The notes under the pieces were generated by a model, which had not been told where the DNA came from, made no database searches, and saw only the letters and a program-made list of their open reading frames with translations. Both the position numbers and the translations under genes were made by a program. Source: an uncultured Pseudohongiella sp. (GTDB lineage: Bacteria > Pseudomonadota > Gammaproteobacteria > Pseudomonadales > Pseudohongiellaceae). Taken from it: a stretch of 64,000 nt of DNA. Location: the NCBI GenBank assembly GCA_951812715.1, contig OX638323.1, forward strand, positions 806,001 to 870,000, written 5' to 3'. Position 1 is the first letter of the stretch. Each line of letters begins with the position of its first letter. Below are positions 24,343 to 34,018 of this stretch, piece after piece.

Positions 24343-25935
24343 TTAGCGGCCACGCAGATACAATTCTTCCAGATATCGCAGTTGCTCCGATTTCGGATGC
24401 ACCGCTGCCCGGACTTCGGCATCGAGAATCTGCACCACGTCGGCATCCGGGTCATATGCGGGCCATCGCGGCAGACCCGGGCCATTGGGATCGCCATTGG
24501 CGGCGAAGTTCACCCAGTAATCGGCGACGATTTCCGACAAGGCCCGGTCGTCGGCATCCCAATCGAGGCCGACCAGATCGAGATTATCGAACACATAGGC
24601 CAACTCGCCGGAATGGTAGGCGCCGAACAGGCGCTGGCCGCCAGTGCCGGTCAGATCGGGGTTCGCCGGCACATACAGCTTGAAGACCGGCGCCGGCCGG
24701 GTAAAGAAATAGACATAGGCATTATCGCCCCGCTCGCTGACAAGTCGCCCCCACATGCGCGATGTCAGCAGAAAACCGTTATCGCCCATGATTTCCTTGC
24801 GCGCATCCAGCGGCGACAGATCGAGCGCTTCCGGGTACAGCGATCTCACCTGCGCCGCCTCGCCGCCGAAAGCGGCTTCGAGGTAATCGTCGAGATCGGC
24901 CTCGCTGATCGGCCCAGCGGTATGCTGCAAGCCATAATATTCTTCGGCCAGACTCCCCACCATCACCGGAATCCGATTCTGATCGCCCGATTCGAGCATG
25001 TCGTAGGGACGACCGGGCACCACCCAGCCGTCGATCAGCGGGCCCGTTGTACCGCCGGGAGTCGCAATGAGGCGCTCGGCGGGAATGGCGCGCAATCGCG
25101 CCAGGTCTTCGGCGCCGCTTCCCGTGACTCCGAGTCGAGCCGCATAGGCGCTGCCGGCGGCATGGCCCTGGATCAATTCCAGTTCCATCTTGATGCAGCC
25201 GGGAGACTGGCCGATTACGCGATGAATCAGACCTTCGGACAATGGCGAGGATTGCAACAGGCAGACATCGGTGCCGCCGGCCGATTGGCCGAAAATCGTT
25301 ACCCGCTCCGGGTCGCCGCCGAAACCCGCGATGTTCTGCTTCACCCATTCCAAGGCCGCGATCTGGTCAAGCAGCCCGTAGTTGCCGGAAGCGTTTTGCT
25401 CCGACTCATCGCTCAAAGCGGAGTGGGCCAGAAACCCCAGCGGGCCAAGCCGGTAATTCGCCGTGATGACCACCGCTCCGCGCGCCGCCAGATTGGCGCC
25501 GTCGAAAATCCGTGCGCCGCCATGTCCCGTGGTATTGCCGCCACCGTGATACCAGACCAGGACCGGCAGGCGCTCCTCCGCGTCGGCCGCGCCGGTATAG
25601 AGATTCAAATACAGGCAATCTTCGGAGCGGTGCAGATTTCCCCGGGCATAAAGCGATGCATCGGAATTGCGCGCCTGCCAGCAAGCCGGGCCGATGCGGT
25701 CCGCCGCTTTCACTCCGGCAAAGGGAATCGGCTCGGCTGGCGGGCGCCAGCGCAATTCGCCGGTGGGCGGGGCGGCAAAGGCGATCCCCGCGAAGACGGT
25801 TACATTGGGCTGATGCTCCGAGGCGAAGCCTCGCAACACGCCACTGGCGATTTCCACTTCGTTTACGTCGGCAAGGGACGCGCCACCGCAGATGACCGCG
25901 GTCAGCAATATGGCGAACTTTTTGAAGGATTTCAT
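24343..25935 (-). CDS. Exported type-B carboxylesterase/lipase
   Basis: 530 residues. Signal peptide KKFAILLTAVICGGASLA. Classical COesterase family features: FAGIAFAAPPTGELRWRPP, SEDCLYLNLYTG, oxyanion loop VLVWYHGGGNTTGHGG, NYGLLDQIAALEWVKQNIAG and nucleophile elbow VTIFGQSAGGTDVCLLQSSP. A C-terminal ELAYVFDNLD and DYWVNFAANGDPNGPGLPRW complete the fold. Hydrolyses esters in the periplasm or outside. The upstream gene is DUF3500 (26 bp gap), so the pair is probably co-transcribed and may feed ester-linked substrates together with the tannase-family gene. Confidence 0.88.
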   Translation of the reverse strand: MKSFKKFAILLTAVICGGASLADVNEVEIASGVLRGFASEHQPNVTVFAGIAFAAPPTGELRWRPPAEPIPFAGVKAADRIGPACWQARNSDASLYARGNLHRSEDCLYLNLYTGAADAEERLPVLVWYHGGGNTTGHGGARIFDGANLAARGAVVITANYRLGPLGFLAHSALSDESEQNASGNYGLLDQIAALEWVKQNIAGFGGDPERVTIFGQSAGGTDVCLLQSSPLSEGLIHRVIGQSPGCIKMELELIQGHAAGSAYAARLGVTGSGAEDLARLRAIPAERLIATPGGTTGPLIDGWVVPGRPYDMLESGDQNRIPVMVGSLAEEYYGLQHTAGPISEADLDDYLEAAFGGEAAQVRSLYPEALDLSPLDARKEIMGDNGFLLTSRMWGRLVSERGDNAYVYFFTRPAPVFKLYVPANPDLTGTGGQRLFGAYHSGELAYVFDNLDLVGLDWDADDRALSEIVADYWVNFAANGDPNGPGLPRWPAYDPDADVVQILDAEVRAAVHPKSEQLRYLEELYLRGR

Positions 25936-25961
25936 AGCTTCGTCGAGTTCCTGTTGATCGG

Positions 25962-27032
25962 TCAGTGATTATGGCCTTCGCCAAAGGCGGCGGCGACGGC
26001 GTCGTAATGCATGCGGATCAGATCGCGGCCGAAGTCGCCTTCGAAGTCGCGCCAGACCAGGTGGATGTGATTGGCGTTATTCTGGGTGTTGTCGTATTCG
26101 ATCAGGAAGGTCGGTCCCTGTACGCGGTAATAATGAGCATCACCGCGTTCAAGGCCGCCGATCCATACAAAGCGGATTCCGTCCTTGCCGGCTTGTTCGA
26201 TATTCTCAAGTCGAGCCCGGGCGAGCGGCGGCGCTTGTACGATGGCGACTTCGCGCACGAGTTCCATCAGTTTGTCCTGTTGGGCGCCGGTCAAACTGCC
26301 CCAGGCGACGCCTGAATCTTCCAGCGGCTGTACGAGTTGTTCATTGCCGGTGAGAATATCGCGTGGGACCCGCACTTCCATGACGGCATCGGACATTTGG
26401 CCCTCGCCAAGGGAAGTGACGAGTTCCCGCGCCAGATCTTCCTCCCGATGCAGCACCCGCGTGCCCATACGCGCGCCGCCGCGCACCTCGGCGGGATTGC
26501 TGCCGAGAAATTGCGGCGTGCTGGCAATGCCCGCCCCGCCGGCGAAGGTCCAGTTGAACGCGAGGTGATGGCCTTCGTAGCGCAGCGCCCAAGGTGCTTC
26601 CATGTCGGGTTCGCCGAAGATGGAAAAGAAGTAAAGTTCCGGGTCGCGGTCGAAGCGGCCGTTGACCTCAATCTCAGCGAGTACGGATTCAAGGCCGCGC
26701 ACTTCTTCGGTCTTGGCGAAACCGTCGGCGCTAAGGAAGACTTGCAGCAGGCGCCGGGCCGCGGCGCGCTGTTCTTCGTTCATGGCCTTGTAGGAGACGC
26801 CCTTGCGTTCTACCGGCGTGAAATACCAGTTTGTGCGCTCGTCGTCATCGAAGTGAAACAAAGCGCCGTGTTGCTGCGTTATATCTAGCGAGGCTATGAA
26901 ATCATTGGTCGCGGAGATCATTTCTCCTGTCAGTGTTAGCTGTTGCGCGTGGGTGAATGCGGACATCAGGCATAGTATAAGCGTCTGAACCAACCCGCGA
27001 ACAATTCTATTGGCGGCGAAATGCATGGCCAT
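25962..27032 (-). CDS. Exported DUF3500 protein
   Basis: 356 residues. Signal peptide VQTLILCLMSAFTHAQQ. DUF3500 signatures are visible: FHFDDDERTNWYFTPVERKG, LYFFSIFGEPDMEAPWALRY, EGHHLAFNWTFAGGAGIAST, GPTFLIEYDNTQNNANHIHL and VWRDFEGDFGRDLIRMHYDA. The His/Asp-rich C-terminus suggests metal binding. Function unknown family-wide. Divergent from the TonB receptor gene (154 bp between starts) and upstream of a carboxylesterase on the same strand. Confidence 0.87.
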   Translation of the reverse strand: MAMHFAANRIVRGLVQTLILCLMSAFTHAQQLTLTGEMISATNDFIASLDITQQHGALFHFDDDERTNWYFTPVERKGVSYKAMNEEQRAAARRLLQVFLSADGFAKTEEVRGLESVLAEIEVNGRFDRDPELYFFSIFGEPDMEAPWALRYEGHHLAFNWTFAGGAGIASTPQFLGSNPAEVRGGARMGTRVLHREEDLARELVTSLGEGQMSDAVMEVRVPRDILTGNEQLVQPLEDSGVAWGSLTGAQQDKLMELVREVAIVQAPPLARARLENIEQAGKDGIRFVWIGGLERGDAHYYRVQGPTFLIEYDNTQNNANHIHLVWRDFEGDFGRDLIRMHYDAVAAAFGEGHNH

Positions 27033-27186
27033 GCCTCCCAGGTGCGGTTTTCCGCACAGCTTAAACCCGCCGCCGGTTCCGGTCTAGCCGGATCACGGAC
27101 GGCTGTAACCTTACTCCAGTCATTAGCAGGGAGGCCGATAGATTAATGAATTGGATTTTTAATAACTATCATAGGGGGACGCTATC

Positions 27187-30021
27187 ATGGCATCCAGCAA
27201 GTTTAAATTGACCGCATTATCCGCCGGCGTTGCCGCCGCCATAGGCGCGGCGCCGCCAGCGCTGGCGCAGCAGGAGGAAACGCTAGAGGAAATTCTGATA
27301 ACCGGCTCGTACATACGCCGGTCGAGTTTCGACGGCACCAAGCCGGTGCAGGTGATCAACCAGGAGACCATTCAGCGGATCGGCGCTTCCCAGCCAGTCG
27401 ATGTGCTCAAGGAACTCACCGTAAACAGCGGTTCGCAGTTCTACAACGAAACCAACAATCGCGCCGGCACGGCGATGTTCAATGTGCGTAACCTGGGTCT
27501 GGGCTCCACCTTGACCCTGGTGAACGGCAAGCGCGCCGGCATCGCGCCGGTAGCCGACGATACCGGAACCGACTATCTCGATATCAACCAATTTCCGATA
27601 ACGATGATCGAGCGCATCGAAGTGCTGACCGATGGGGCTTCCGCCCTGTACGGTTCGCAGGCAGTGGCCGGCGTGGCCAATATCATTACCCGCAAGGGCT
27701 TCGAAGGCTTCGAGATTAGCGGAAGTTATTCGCAGTCCGAGATCGAACAGCAGGATATCGGCTTTGCCGCGGGCGCTCAGTTCGATCGGGGCGGCTTCAA
27801 CATTTACGCGAGCTGGTACGAGCAAGGCGAAGCGTATCGTTCCGATTTCGACTGGCTGAACGAACGGCTCAATCCGAGCCCGCGGGAATCGCGTTTTCTG
27901 TCTTCCACCGGCTCGCCCGGCACTTATCGCGGGGCGACCTTGAACGCCGCCGGTAATGCGGTTCCCACTGGCGGCAATCGCGTTCCGGATCCTGACTGCG
28001 AAGCCGCCGGCGGCGTGTTGCGAAGCCCCAGCGATTCACGCTGCCGCTATCTGTTCGTCGATCAGGTGGCGATCATTTCCGCCGAAGAGCGGGTGCAGGT
28101 ATTCAACGAGTTCGAGTGGGAGTTCAGCGACCGCATGCGCTACTACGCGGAGGCTAGCTACTCCAACAACATCGTCGAGCGTCCGAGCGGCGGCGCCACT
28201 TTCAATACCGGCAGCGCCGCTGGCGGCGGTTTCACGGTGCCCGCGTCGCATCCGTTCAATTTTTTCATCGCCGATCCCGCCAATTCCGACGACATCCTCT
28301 ATATCGGGCCGCAGGCATGGGACAGCTCGATCCATACCGCCACCGACCTGCAAGTAACCGCGAGACCATTGGGACGGGAAGTAAACAACACGCCCCTGAC
28401 CCAATACATCAAGCGGGAACTGAGTTATACGCGCATCCTCAATGGCATGGAATTCGATCTTGGCGATTCCTGGGTAGCGGACTTGTCCTACGGCTGGGCC
28501 AAATCCACGCGCACCACGAACGCGCCGCACAACTATCGTTCCGACGTTTTTCAGAACCTGGTGAAAACGGGTGAATGGAATCCGTTCGGCACGCGCCTTG
28601 CCAATCCGGCTCTGGTTTCGCCCAAGGATGGAGTCAGCATGGCCGGAAACAGCGATATCACGCTGGCGAAGTTCGACACGCCGTCGGCCAGTAACGCACG
28701 CGTACTGGAACAGGTAACCGATCTGGTATTTACCGGCGATCTGTTCGAGTTCAACGGCAACATGGCGCAGGCGGCTTTCGGCAGTCAATATCGCGATGTG
28801 CTGATCGAAATCTTCGGCGACTCGCTGAGTTCCGCCGGCGAAGCTAACGAGCAAAGCCTGTCCGGCCCCGTGGTGGGCAGCGAGGACGTATGGGCGGTGT
28901 TCGGCGAGATCGTCGTGCCGGTGACCGACGCCCTGGAGCTGCAATTCGCCGTGCGCAGGGAAGACTACGGCGGCAGAGTCGGCGCCACCACGGACCCGAA
29001 AGTCGCCTTTGAATTCCGCCCGATGGAATGGCTCGGATTCCGCGGCTCCTGGGGCACTTCCTTCCAGGCGCCTACCGTGCGCCAGACCGCCGAAGCGACA
29101 TCATCGGCGTTTATCGACGATCCCGCTTCGCCGACCGGACCGGGCGGCAGCACGGTGTGTGTTTCAACTGGCTTGAACAACAACATCACCGTGGCGGTGC
29201 AAGGCTCGCCGAACCTGTCGCCGCAGGAATCCGAGAACTTCAATTTCGGCGTAGTGCTGCAATTGGAGAATGGCCTCAACGCGAGCGTGGACTATTTCGA
29301 CTTCGACTATCAGGATCTGATCGCCCAGTCGGAAGGAGCGCAGGCGATCGTCAACAACGACTGTCTGGACGACGGCATTCCCAATGATCCTAGGGTCGTG
29401 CGCGACGCCGGCGGCCAGTTGCGTCAGGTCAACACCCAGTTCGTAAACATCGGTTCGGTGGAGACCCGGGGCCTGGACTTCAATCTCGCGTGGAATGTTG
29501 ACGTGGGCGCGGGCGACTTGTTCATCGACGCCGCCGCGACCTACGTGACCGAATTCGCGGTCAGCGATGGCGCGGTCAGTTTCGACGGCGCAGGCAGCAG
29601 GAATTTCCGCAACAACTTCTCCACCTTGCCCGAATTGCGCGCCCACGCCGGCGCTACCTATTCCTGGGGAGATCATAGTTTTACCGGCAAATTCCGCCAC
29701 ATCGACGAATATCGAAACGACCAAAGCAACAACGGTATCGTCGAAGCCTGGAACGTGTTCGATGCCCAATACAACTATGTATTCGCGGGGTTGCTGGGAG
29801 ACGGCGACACTTCGATTACCCTGGGCGTCAATAATGTGTTCGACGAGGATCCGCCTAGATTGACCCGTCTGGACGCGAGCGGTAACGAGTTGCCGACGTC
29901 TCGACCGAGTTCGGGCGGAGTCATTTACGATGGCCTCTCGGATCGACCGGGCTATGACGATCGCGCCGGCCACGATCTGCGCGGAAGACTGATATACATG
30001 AGGTTTACCCAGGACTTCTGA
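27187..30021 (+). CDS. TonB-dependent outer-membrane receptor
   Basis: 944 residues, ATG preceded by an AGGGGGA ribosome site. Signal peptide to about residue 27, then a TonB-box-like EEILITGSYIRRSS. The plug domain follows: PVQVINQETIQRIGASQPVD, TLTLVNGKRAGI, IERIEVLTDGASALYGSQAV and ANIITRKGFEGFEISGSYS. A long beta-barrel ends in an aromatic terminal strand (YMRFTQDF). The plug resembles the large family used by proteobacteria for complex organic substrates rather than plain siderophores. Next to esterase genes, a role in taking up aromatic or ester compounds is plausible but unproven. Confidence 0.93.
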   Translation: MASSKFKLTALSAGVAAAIGAAPPALAQQEETLEEILITGSYIRRSSFDGTKPVQVINQETIQRIGASQPVDVLKELTVNSGSQFYNETNNRAGTAMFNVRNLGLGSTLTLVNGKRAGIAPVADDTGTDYLDINQFPITMIERIEVLTDGASALYGSQAVAGVANIITRKGFEGFEISGSYSQSEIEQQDIGFAAGAQFDRGGFNIYASWYEQGEAYRSDFDWLNERLNPSPRESRFLSSTGSPGTYRGATLNAAGNAVPTGGNRVPDPDCEAAGGVLRSPSDSRCRYLFVDQVAIISAEERVQVFNEFEWEFSDRMRYYAEASYSNNIVERPSGGATFNTGSAAGGGFTVPASHPFNFFIADPANSDDILYIGPQAWDSSIHTATDLQVTARPLGREVNNTPLTQYIKRELSYTRILNGMEFDLGDSWVADLSYGWAKSTRTTNAPHNYRSDVFQNLVKTGEWNPFGTRLANPALVSPKDGVSMAGNSDITLAKFDTPSASNARVLEQVTDLVFTGDLFEFNGNMAQAAFGSQYRDVLIEIFGDSLSSAGEANEQSLSGPVVGSEDVWAVFGEIVVPVTDALELQFAVRREDYGGRVGATTDPKVAFEFRPMEWLGFRGSWGTSFQAPTVRQTAEATSSAFIDDPASPTGPGGSTVCVSTGLNNNITVAVQGSPNLSPQESENFNFGVVLQLENGLNASVDYFDFDYQDLIAQSEGAQAIVNNDCLDDGIPNDPRVVRDAGGQLRQVNTQFVNIGSVETRGLDFNLAWNVDVGAGDLFIDAAATYVTEFAVSDGAVSFDGAGSRNFRNNFSTLPELRAHAGATYSWGDHSFTGKFRHIDEYRNDQSNNGIVEAWNVFDAQYNYVFAGLLGDGDTSITLGVNNVFDEDPPRLTRLDASGNELPTSRPSSGGVIYDGLSDRPGYDDRAGHDLRGRLIYMRFTQDF

Positions 30022-30100
30022 GGCGCCGGGCAACGGAAATTTGGAGGGGTCGGCCGGCCTCTCCATGTTTCCGCGAGGAACTTGGTCATGCGGGCCTGAC

Positions 30101-30682
30101 ATGATTCGATCACTGAGTTTCCTTATCCTGCTTGCCGCCGCGGCTAATGTCGCGGCGCAAACAGTCTCCCAGCAAGATCTCGAAGCGTGCGCCACAATCG
30201 AGCGAGCGGCCGAGCGGCTCGATTGCTTTGAGGCGCTCGCCGCCCGAGGCAATGCGCGTTCAGCCGTTGATGCGCAACCCGCCATCGAAGAGCGTGGACA
30301 ATCGGAGCGCGCGGAACCGGAGCAAGAGGCGACCGCCGATCCTGAAAGATCCGCCGGGACGCTTTCCGTGCAGCCCCCGGATGCCGACCTGGACCGGCTG
30401 GCGAATGCCGGAGTGGAACAGTTGTCCGACACCCGCCGGGAAGAGGTCAGGCAAGAGCAGAGCGACATCAGCGCGGAAGTGACCGATGTCAGCGAAGGAC
30501 CACGGGGCAATCTCTATTTCCACCTGGAAAATGGCCAGATTTGGCGTCAGATTGAGGCCCACTATGTGCCACTGCCCGCGAACGCGCCGTTTTCGGTAGA
30601 GATTTCACAAGGGATTCTGGGTGAATACCGACTGCGCGTGGAAGGCGAGGGACGGCTCGTGCGCGTTCGACGTGTGCAATAA
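30101..30682 (+). CDS. Periplasmic hypothetical protein with 'C-x-I..RL-x-C-F/Y-x-A-L-A' motif
   Basis: 193 residues from the ATG at 30101, which starts a clean signal peptide (MIRSLSFLILLAAAANVAAQ). The mature N-terminus DLEACATIERAAERLDCFEA is the two-cysteine motif found in many small exported proteins of unknown role. A Glu/Pro-rich linker follows, then a compact C-terminal domain (GNLYFHLENGQIWRQIEAHY to RVRRVQ) that looks like an SH3-like beta domain. Downstream of the TonB receptor; may be co-transcribed with the 2OG-oxygenase-like gene 35 bp further on. Confidence 0.7.
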   Translation: MIRSLSFLILLAAAANVAAQTVSQQDLEACATIERAAERLDCFEALAARGNARSAVDAQPAIEERGQSERAEPEQEATADPERSAGTLSVQPPDADLDRLANAGVEQLSDTRREEVRQEQSDISAEVTDVSEGPRGNLYFHLENGQIWRQIEAHYVPLPANAPFSVEISQGILGEYRLRVEGEGRLVRVRRVQ

Positions 30683-30717
30683 TCCACAACGGGAACAGTA
30701 TCGCGAATACCGGCGCC

Positions 30718-31374
30718 GTGCAAAAACTCGATATCAGCCAGAACATTTCCTCGCTGTTCGGAACGATACTGGTGGCACACGATTGGCCCGACAGCGAGCG
30801 GTTGAACCGGCAACTCGCCGAATTGCTGCTGGCAAAGGAACAGTCGCCTGGAAATCCGGGAACGAACCGTTCCAACGCCGGCGGCTGGCAGTCGCCGGGC
30901 AATCTGATCAGTTGGCCGGATGCGCCGGTCAAGGAACTGAAACGGCGCATCGAGACCATCGTCTTCAATCTCACCGACCGCATCATCCGCGACCGCGACC
31001 GGCAGCGGCAATTCCGCCTGCTCATCGACGCCTGGGGCAACATTAACCGCAGCGGCGACTACAACGTTGTGCATACACATCCGAATTGCATGTGGTCGGG
31101 CGTGTACTACGTGACGAGGGGCAATCCCGATCCGGCCATCCCCCAGAACGGCCTGCTCGAACTGCTGGATCCGCGCGAGGCCGCCAATTACCTCCAGATC
31201 AGCAACACGATCCTCGATGGCCGCGAATTCATCGACAACGCGCCGGGCCGCATGCTGCTTTGGCCAAGCTGGATGAAGCACATGGTGCATCCTTACATCG
31301 GCAGCGGCGAACGAATCTCGATCGCCTACAATGTCAACGTGATTGAAGAGAGTCCCGAACGGTCACGCCACTGA
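30718..31374 (+). CDS. TIGR02466-family putative 2-oxoglutarate/Fe(II) oxygenase
   Basis: 218 residues from a GTG at 30718. The family pattern is clear: LFGTILVAHDWPD near the start, then FRLLIDAWGNINRSGDYNVV, HTHPNCMWSGVYYVTRGNPD (first metal His), PGRMLLWPSWMKHMVHPYIG (distal His) and RISIAYNVNV. This is the double-stranded beta-helix of TIGR02466 proteins (PF13759), thought to hydroxylate unknown substrates. Cytoplasmic. Converges on fghA. Confidence 0.8.
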   Translation: MQKLDISQNISSLFGTILVAHDWPDSERLNRQLAELLLAKEQSPGNPGTNRSNAGGWQSPGNLISWPDAPVKELKRRIETIVFNLTDRIIRDRDRQRQFRLLIDAWGNINRSGDYNVVHTHPNCMWSGVYYVTRGNPDPAIPQNGLLELLDPREAANYLQISNTILDGREFIDNAPGRMLLWPSWMKHMVHPYIGSGERISIAYNVNVIEESPERSRH

Positions 31375-31487
31375 CATTAATCCCAAATGCGTCGCGTCTA
31401 ATTATTCCTGCGATCCTGTCTGGGCGCTTTCCACCGCCGTTTTAGCGCTTTGCCGGCTTGCGCCGGACCCGGTTCAATCTTCCAGCC

Positions 31488-31504
31488 GCCAAGCGCGGCT
31501 TGGC
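31488..31504. terminator. Hairpin between convergent genes
   Basis: gccaagc-gcg-gcttggc forms a 7-bp perfect stem with a 3-base loop in the 175-bp gap between the convergent oxygenase-like gene and fghA. No strong T-run follows, so termination is only likely, not shown. The following 'gaagctttgcttggtaacc' resembles dispersed element B. Confidence 0.4.
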
Positions 31505-31549
31505 GTGGTTCGGCTGGCGCACGAAGCTTTGCTTGGTAACCGCTTTTCC

Positions 31550-32413
31550 TCACTCATCTAGCGCTGTGCTTGACAGCGCTTTAGCGTGATGAAGGATATG
31601 CTCTTCAATGAAGCTTGCTATGAAGAAATAGCTGTGGTCGTAGCCCTTCCGCACGTGCATCGTTAGAGGGTGGTTGGCCGCGGCGCAGGCTTGTTCGAGC
31701 AGTTCGGGTTTTAGCTGTTCTACGAGGAAGTTGTCGGCCTGGCCTTGATCGACCAGGATGGGGAGCCGCTCGGGAGCTTGAGCGATCAATTCGCAAGCGT
31801 CGTAGTTGCGCCATTGATCCCGGTCCGGCCCAAGATAGTTGCCTAGCGCCTTTGCGCCCCAGGGACATTGCATGGGGGCGCAGATCGGGGCAAAGGCGGA
31901 GACGGCCTGGTACTTGTCGGGGTTTTTCAGTGCGATTGTGAGCGCGCCGTGGCCGCCCATGGAATGGCCCATGATCGAACTCCGTTCGGATTGCAGGGGC
32001 AAGTCGCTCGTGGCGAGTACGTCTGGCAGTTCTTCGACGATGTAGTCGTACATGTGGTAGTTCGCCGCCCACGGGGCCTGAGTGGCGTTGACATAGAAGC
32101 CGGCGCCAAGGCCGAAATCCCAGGCGGCTTCGGGGTCGTCGGGTACGTCTTCCCCGCGGGGGCTGGTATCGGGGCAGACGATGGCGACGCCGGCTTCGGC
32201 GGCATAGCGCTGAGCGCCGGCCTTCTGCACGAAATTGTCATCGGTGCAGGTCAGGCCGGACAGCCACCAGATCAGCGGCACGGAGCGGCTTTCCGCCTGG
32301 GGCGGCAGATAGACGGAAAACACCATGTCACAACCGAGTGCTTCCGAGTGGTGTCTCAACTTGAGTTGCTTGCCGCCGAAGCAGGCGACAGATGAAACCA
32401 GTTCAGTTGTCAT
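31550..32413 (-). CDS. fghA: S-formylglutathione hydrolase
   Basis: 287 residues from the ATG at 32413, with GGAAAGGA four bases upstream. Esterase D family: FGGKQLKLRHHSEALGCDMV, YLPPQAESRSVPLIWWLSGL, TCTDDNFVQKAGAQRYAAEA, nucleophile elbow SIMGHSMGGHGALTIALKNP, acid region LVDQGQADNFL and catalytic His in GYDHSYFFIASFIEEH. Cleaves S-formylglutathione to formate and glutathione, the second step of glutathione-dependent formaldehyde oxidation. The first-step gene frmA lies upstream on the same strand. The PQQ alcohol dehydrogenase at 2.4 kb could be a formaldehyde source. Confidence 0.95.
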   Translation of the reverse strand: MTTELVSSVACFGGKQLKLRHHSEALGCDMVFSVYLPPQAESRSVPLIWWLSGLTCTDDNFVQKAGAQRYAAEAGVAIVCPDTSPRGEDVPDDPEAAWDFGLGAGFYVNATQAPWAANYHMYDYIVEELPDVLATSDLPLQSERSSIMGHSMGGHGALTIALKNPDKYQAVSAFAPICAPMQCPWGAKALGNYLGPDRDQWRNYDACELIAQAPERLPILVDQGQADNFLVEQLKPELLEQACAAANHPLTMHVRKGYDHSYFFIASFIEEHILHHAKALSSTALDE

Positions 32414-32436
32414 ACAGTCCTTTCCAGTTTCCAAAG

Positions 32437-32590
32437 ATTCCGCGACTTCGCGCAGATTGACAATTGCCCCAAAAATTCTGCGACTTCACGCAGAATGACA
32501 ATTGCCCCAAAAAATTCTGCGACTTCGCGCAGATTGACAATTGCCCCCTGTCATTCTGCGCGTAGCGAAGCGGAGTGACTCGGGGCATCC
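32437..32590. repeat. Tandem REP-like repeats (family A)
   Basis: Three head-to-tail units of 38-39 bp at 32437, 32475 and 32514, each 'attc.gcgacttcgcgcaga.tgacaattgcccc' plus A's, followed by the family-A core gtcattctgcgcgtagcgaa at 32549. Each unit contains the hairpin attctgcg/cgcagaat. They sit between frmA and fghA and could attenuate or stabilise the shared transcript. Confidence 0.8.
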
Positions 32591-32662
32591 ATGCCCCTCG
32601 CCCCTGCGGGGCGGCGCTGCGCGCCGTCCAAAATGGCTATCCTGCCACTTTGTCGCAGAATC

Positions 32663-33766
32663 TCAATAAAGCACCACCGAGCGAATGCTCTCGCCCGCAT
32701 GCATGAGGTCGAATGCGGAATTGATGTCATTCAACGGCATGGTATGGGTAATCAGATCGTCGATATTGATTTTCCGATCCATATACCAGTCGACGATCCG
32801 CGGCACATCGGTACGGCCACGGGCGCCGCCGAATGCGGTTCCGCGCCAGACGCGGCCGGTGACGAGCTGGAACGGCCGGGTGGAAATCTCCTGCCCTGCC
32901 CCGGCAACGCCGATGATCCAGGATTCGCCCCAGCCCTTGTGGCAGCATTCCAGCGCCTGGCGCATTACTTCGACATTGCCGATGCATTCGAAGCTGTAAT
33001 CGACGCCACCGGTGAGTTGGACCACGTGATCGACGACATTTTCGACATCCTTTGGATTGACGAAATCGGTCATGCCGAATTTGCGGCCGAGGGCTTCGCG
33101 TTGGGGATTGATGTCGACGCCGATGATGCGGCTCGCGCCGGCGAGCCGGCAGCCCTGGATCACATTCAATCCGATGCCGCCGAGGCCAAACACAGCCACG
33201 GTCGAGCCCATTTCGACCTTGGCCTCGAAGATCACGGCGCCGACGCCGGTGGTGACGCCGCAGCCGATATAGCAGATCTTGTCGAAAGGCGCGTCCTCGC
33301 GGACCCTGGCCACGGAAATCTCCGGCAGCACGGTGAAATTTGAGAATGTCGAACAGCCCATGTAATGCAGCAAAGGCTTGCCGTCGAGTGAAAAACGGCT
33401 GCTGCCGTCGGGCATTACGCCCTGGCCCTGGGTAGCGCGCACGGCTTGGCAGAGATTGGTCTTGGGATGCAGACAATAATCGCAGGTGCGGCATTCGGCG
33501 GTATAAAGCGGAATTACGTGATCGCCGGGTTTCACCGATGTGACGCCGGCCCCAACATCAACCACCACGCCGGCGCCTTCATGGCCGAGAATGGCGGGAA
33601 AGGCGCCTTCCGGGTCTTCGCCGCTGAGGGTAAATGCGTCGGTGTGGCAGACTCCGGTGGCCTTGAGTTCCACCATGACCTCGCCTGCCTTGGGACCTTC
33701 GAGATCGACTTCACAGATTTCCAGCGGCTCCCCCGCCGCGAAGGCTACTGCTGCTTTGGTTTTCAT
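32663..33766 (-). CDS. frmA: S-(hydroxymethyl)glutathione dehydrogenase (class III ADH)
   Basis: 367 residues from the ATG at 33766 ([20 protein letters not shown]). Zinc sites are intact: GVCHTD and GHEGAGVV for the catalytic zinc, and the four-cysteine lobe [15 protein letters not shown] for structural zinc. Class III markers follow: [40 protein letters not shown] and the NAD-binding [15 protein letters not shown]. Oxidises S-hydroxymethylglutathione to S-formylglutathione; also known as GSNO reductase. fghA follows downstream. No FrmR-type repressor gene is adjacent. Confidence 0.96.
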   Translation of the reverse strand: MKTKAAVAFAAGEPLEICEVDLEGPKAGEVMVELKATGVCHTDAFTLSGEDPEGAFPAILGHEGAGVVVDVGAGVTSVKPGDHVIPLYTAECRTCDYCLHPKTNLCQAVRATQGQGVMPDGSSRFSLDGKPLLHYMGCSTFSNFTVLPEISVARVREDAPFDKICYIGCGVTTGVGAVIFEAKVEMGSTVAVFGLGGIGLNVIQGCRLAGASRIIGVDINPQREALGRKFGMTDFVNPKDVENVVDHVVQLTGGVDYSFECIGNVEVMRQALECCHKGWGESWIIGVAGAGQEISTRPFQLVTGRVWRGTAFGGARGRTDVPRIVDWYMDRKINIDDLITHTMPLNDINSAFDLMHAGESIRSVVLY

Positions 33767-33882
33767 GGCTGATGCCCTGCTGAACGTTTCGAGGGAATGT
33801 TGCACACTAGACAGCATTCCTGCAAGGGCAGGCGAAGCTTGTCCCAGATCCAATCAGCGTCCAGATAAAACCTTTCGGCTGC

Positions 33883-34018
33883 CTAGCAAAATTCCAATTG
33901 TTTTGTTCGCATGGGCCGTTCTGCTTCCGGCAGCAATTCGAAAATTGCGTCTGCGGGGGCGTTACCTAATTCCTTAGGCTCCAGTTTGTGCAAACCACCA
34001 CCACGGGCACGGCTCTCG
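33883..34018 (-). pseudogene. 3' stub resembling an N6-adenine DNA methylase
   Basis: The minus-strand frame ending at 33883 reads ARGGGLHKLEPKELGNAPAD and continues 20 residues to its stop. 'GGGL.KLEP.EL...P' is the usual C-terminal motif of many N6-adenine DNA methylases of restriction systems. The rest of the gene is missing; the adjoining sequence (34019 upward) is IS21-like. Identification rests on one motif. Confidence 0.4.

Noticed and set aside
24163..25968. 601-codon plus-strand open frame
   Set aside because: It lies antisense to the carboxylesterase, which has a signal peptide and GQSAGG nucleophile motif; the plus frame has no recognisable domain and is a by-product of GC-rich codon use.
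32437..32548. Three regular 38-39 bp repeats that could suggest a CRISPR array
   Set aside because: Units are contiguous with no variable spacers, contain internal hairpins of the dispersed REP-like family, and no cas gene is present.
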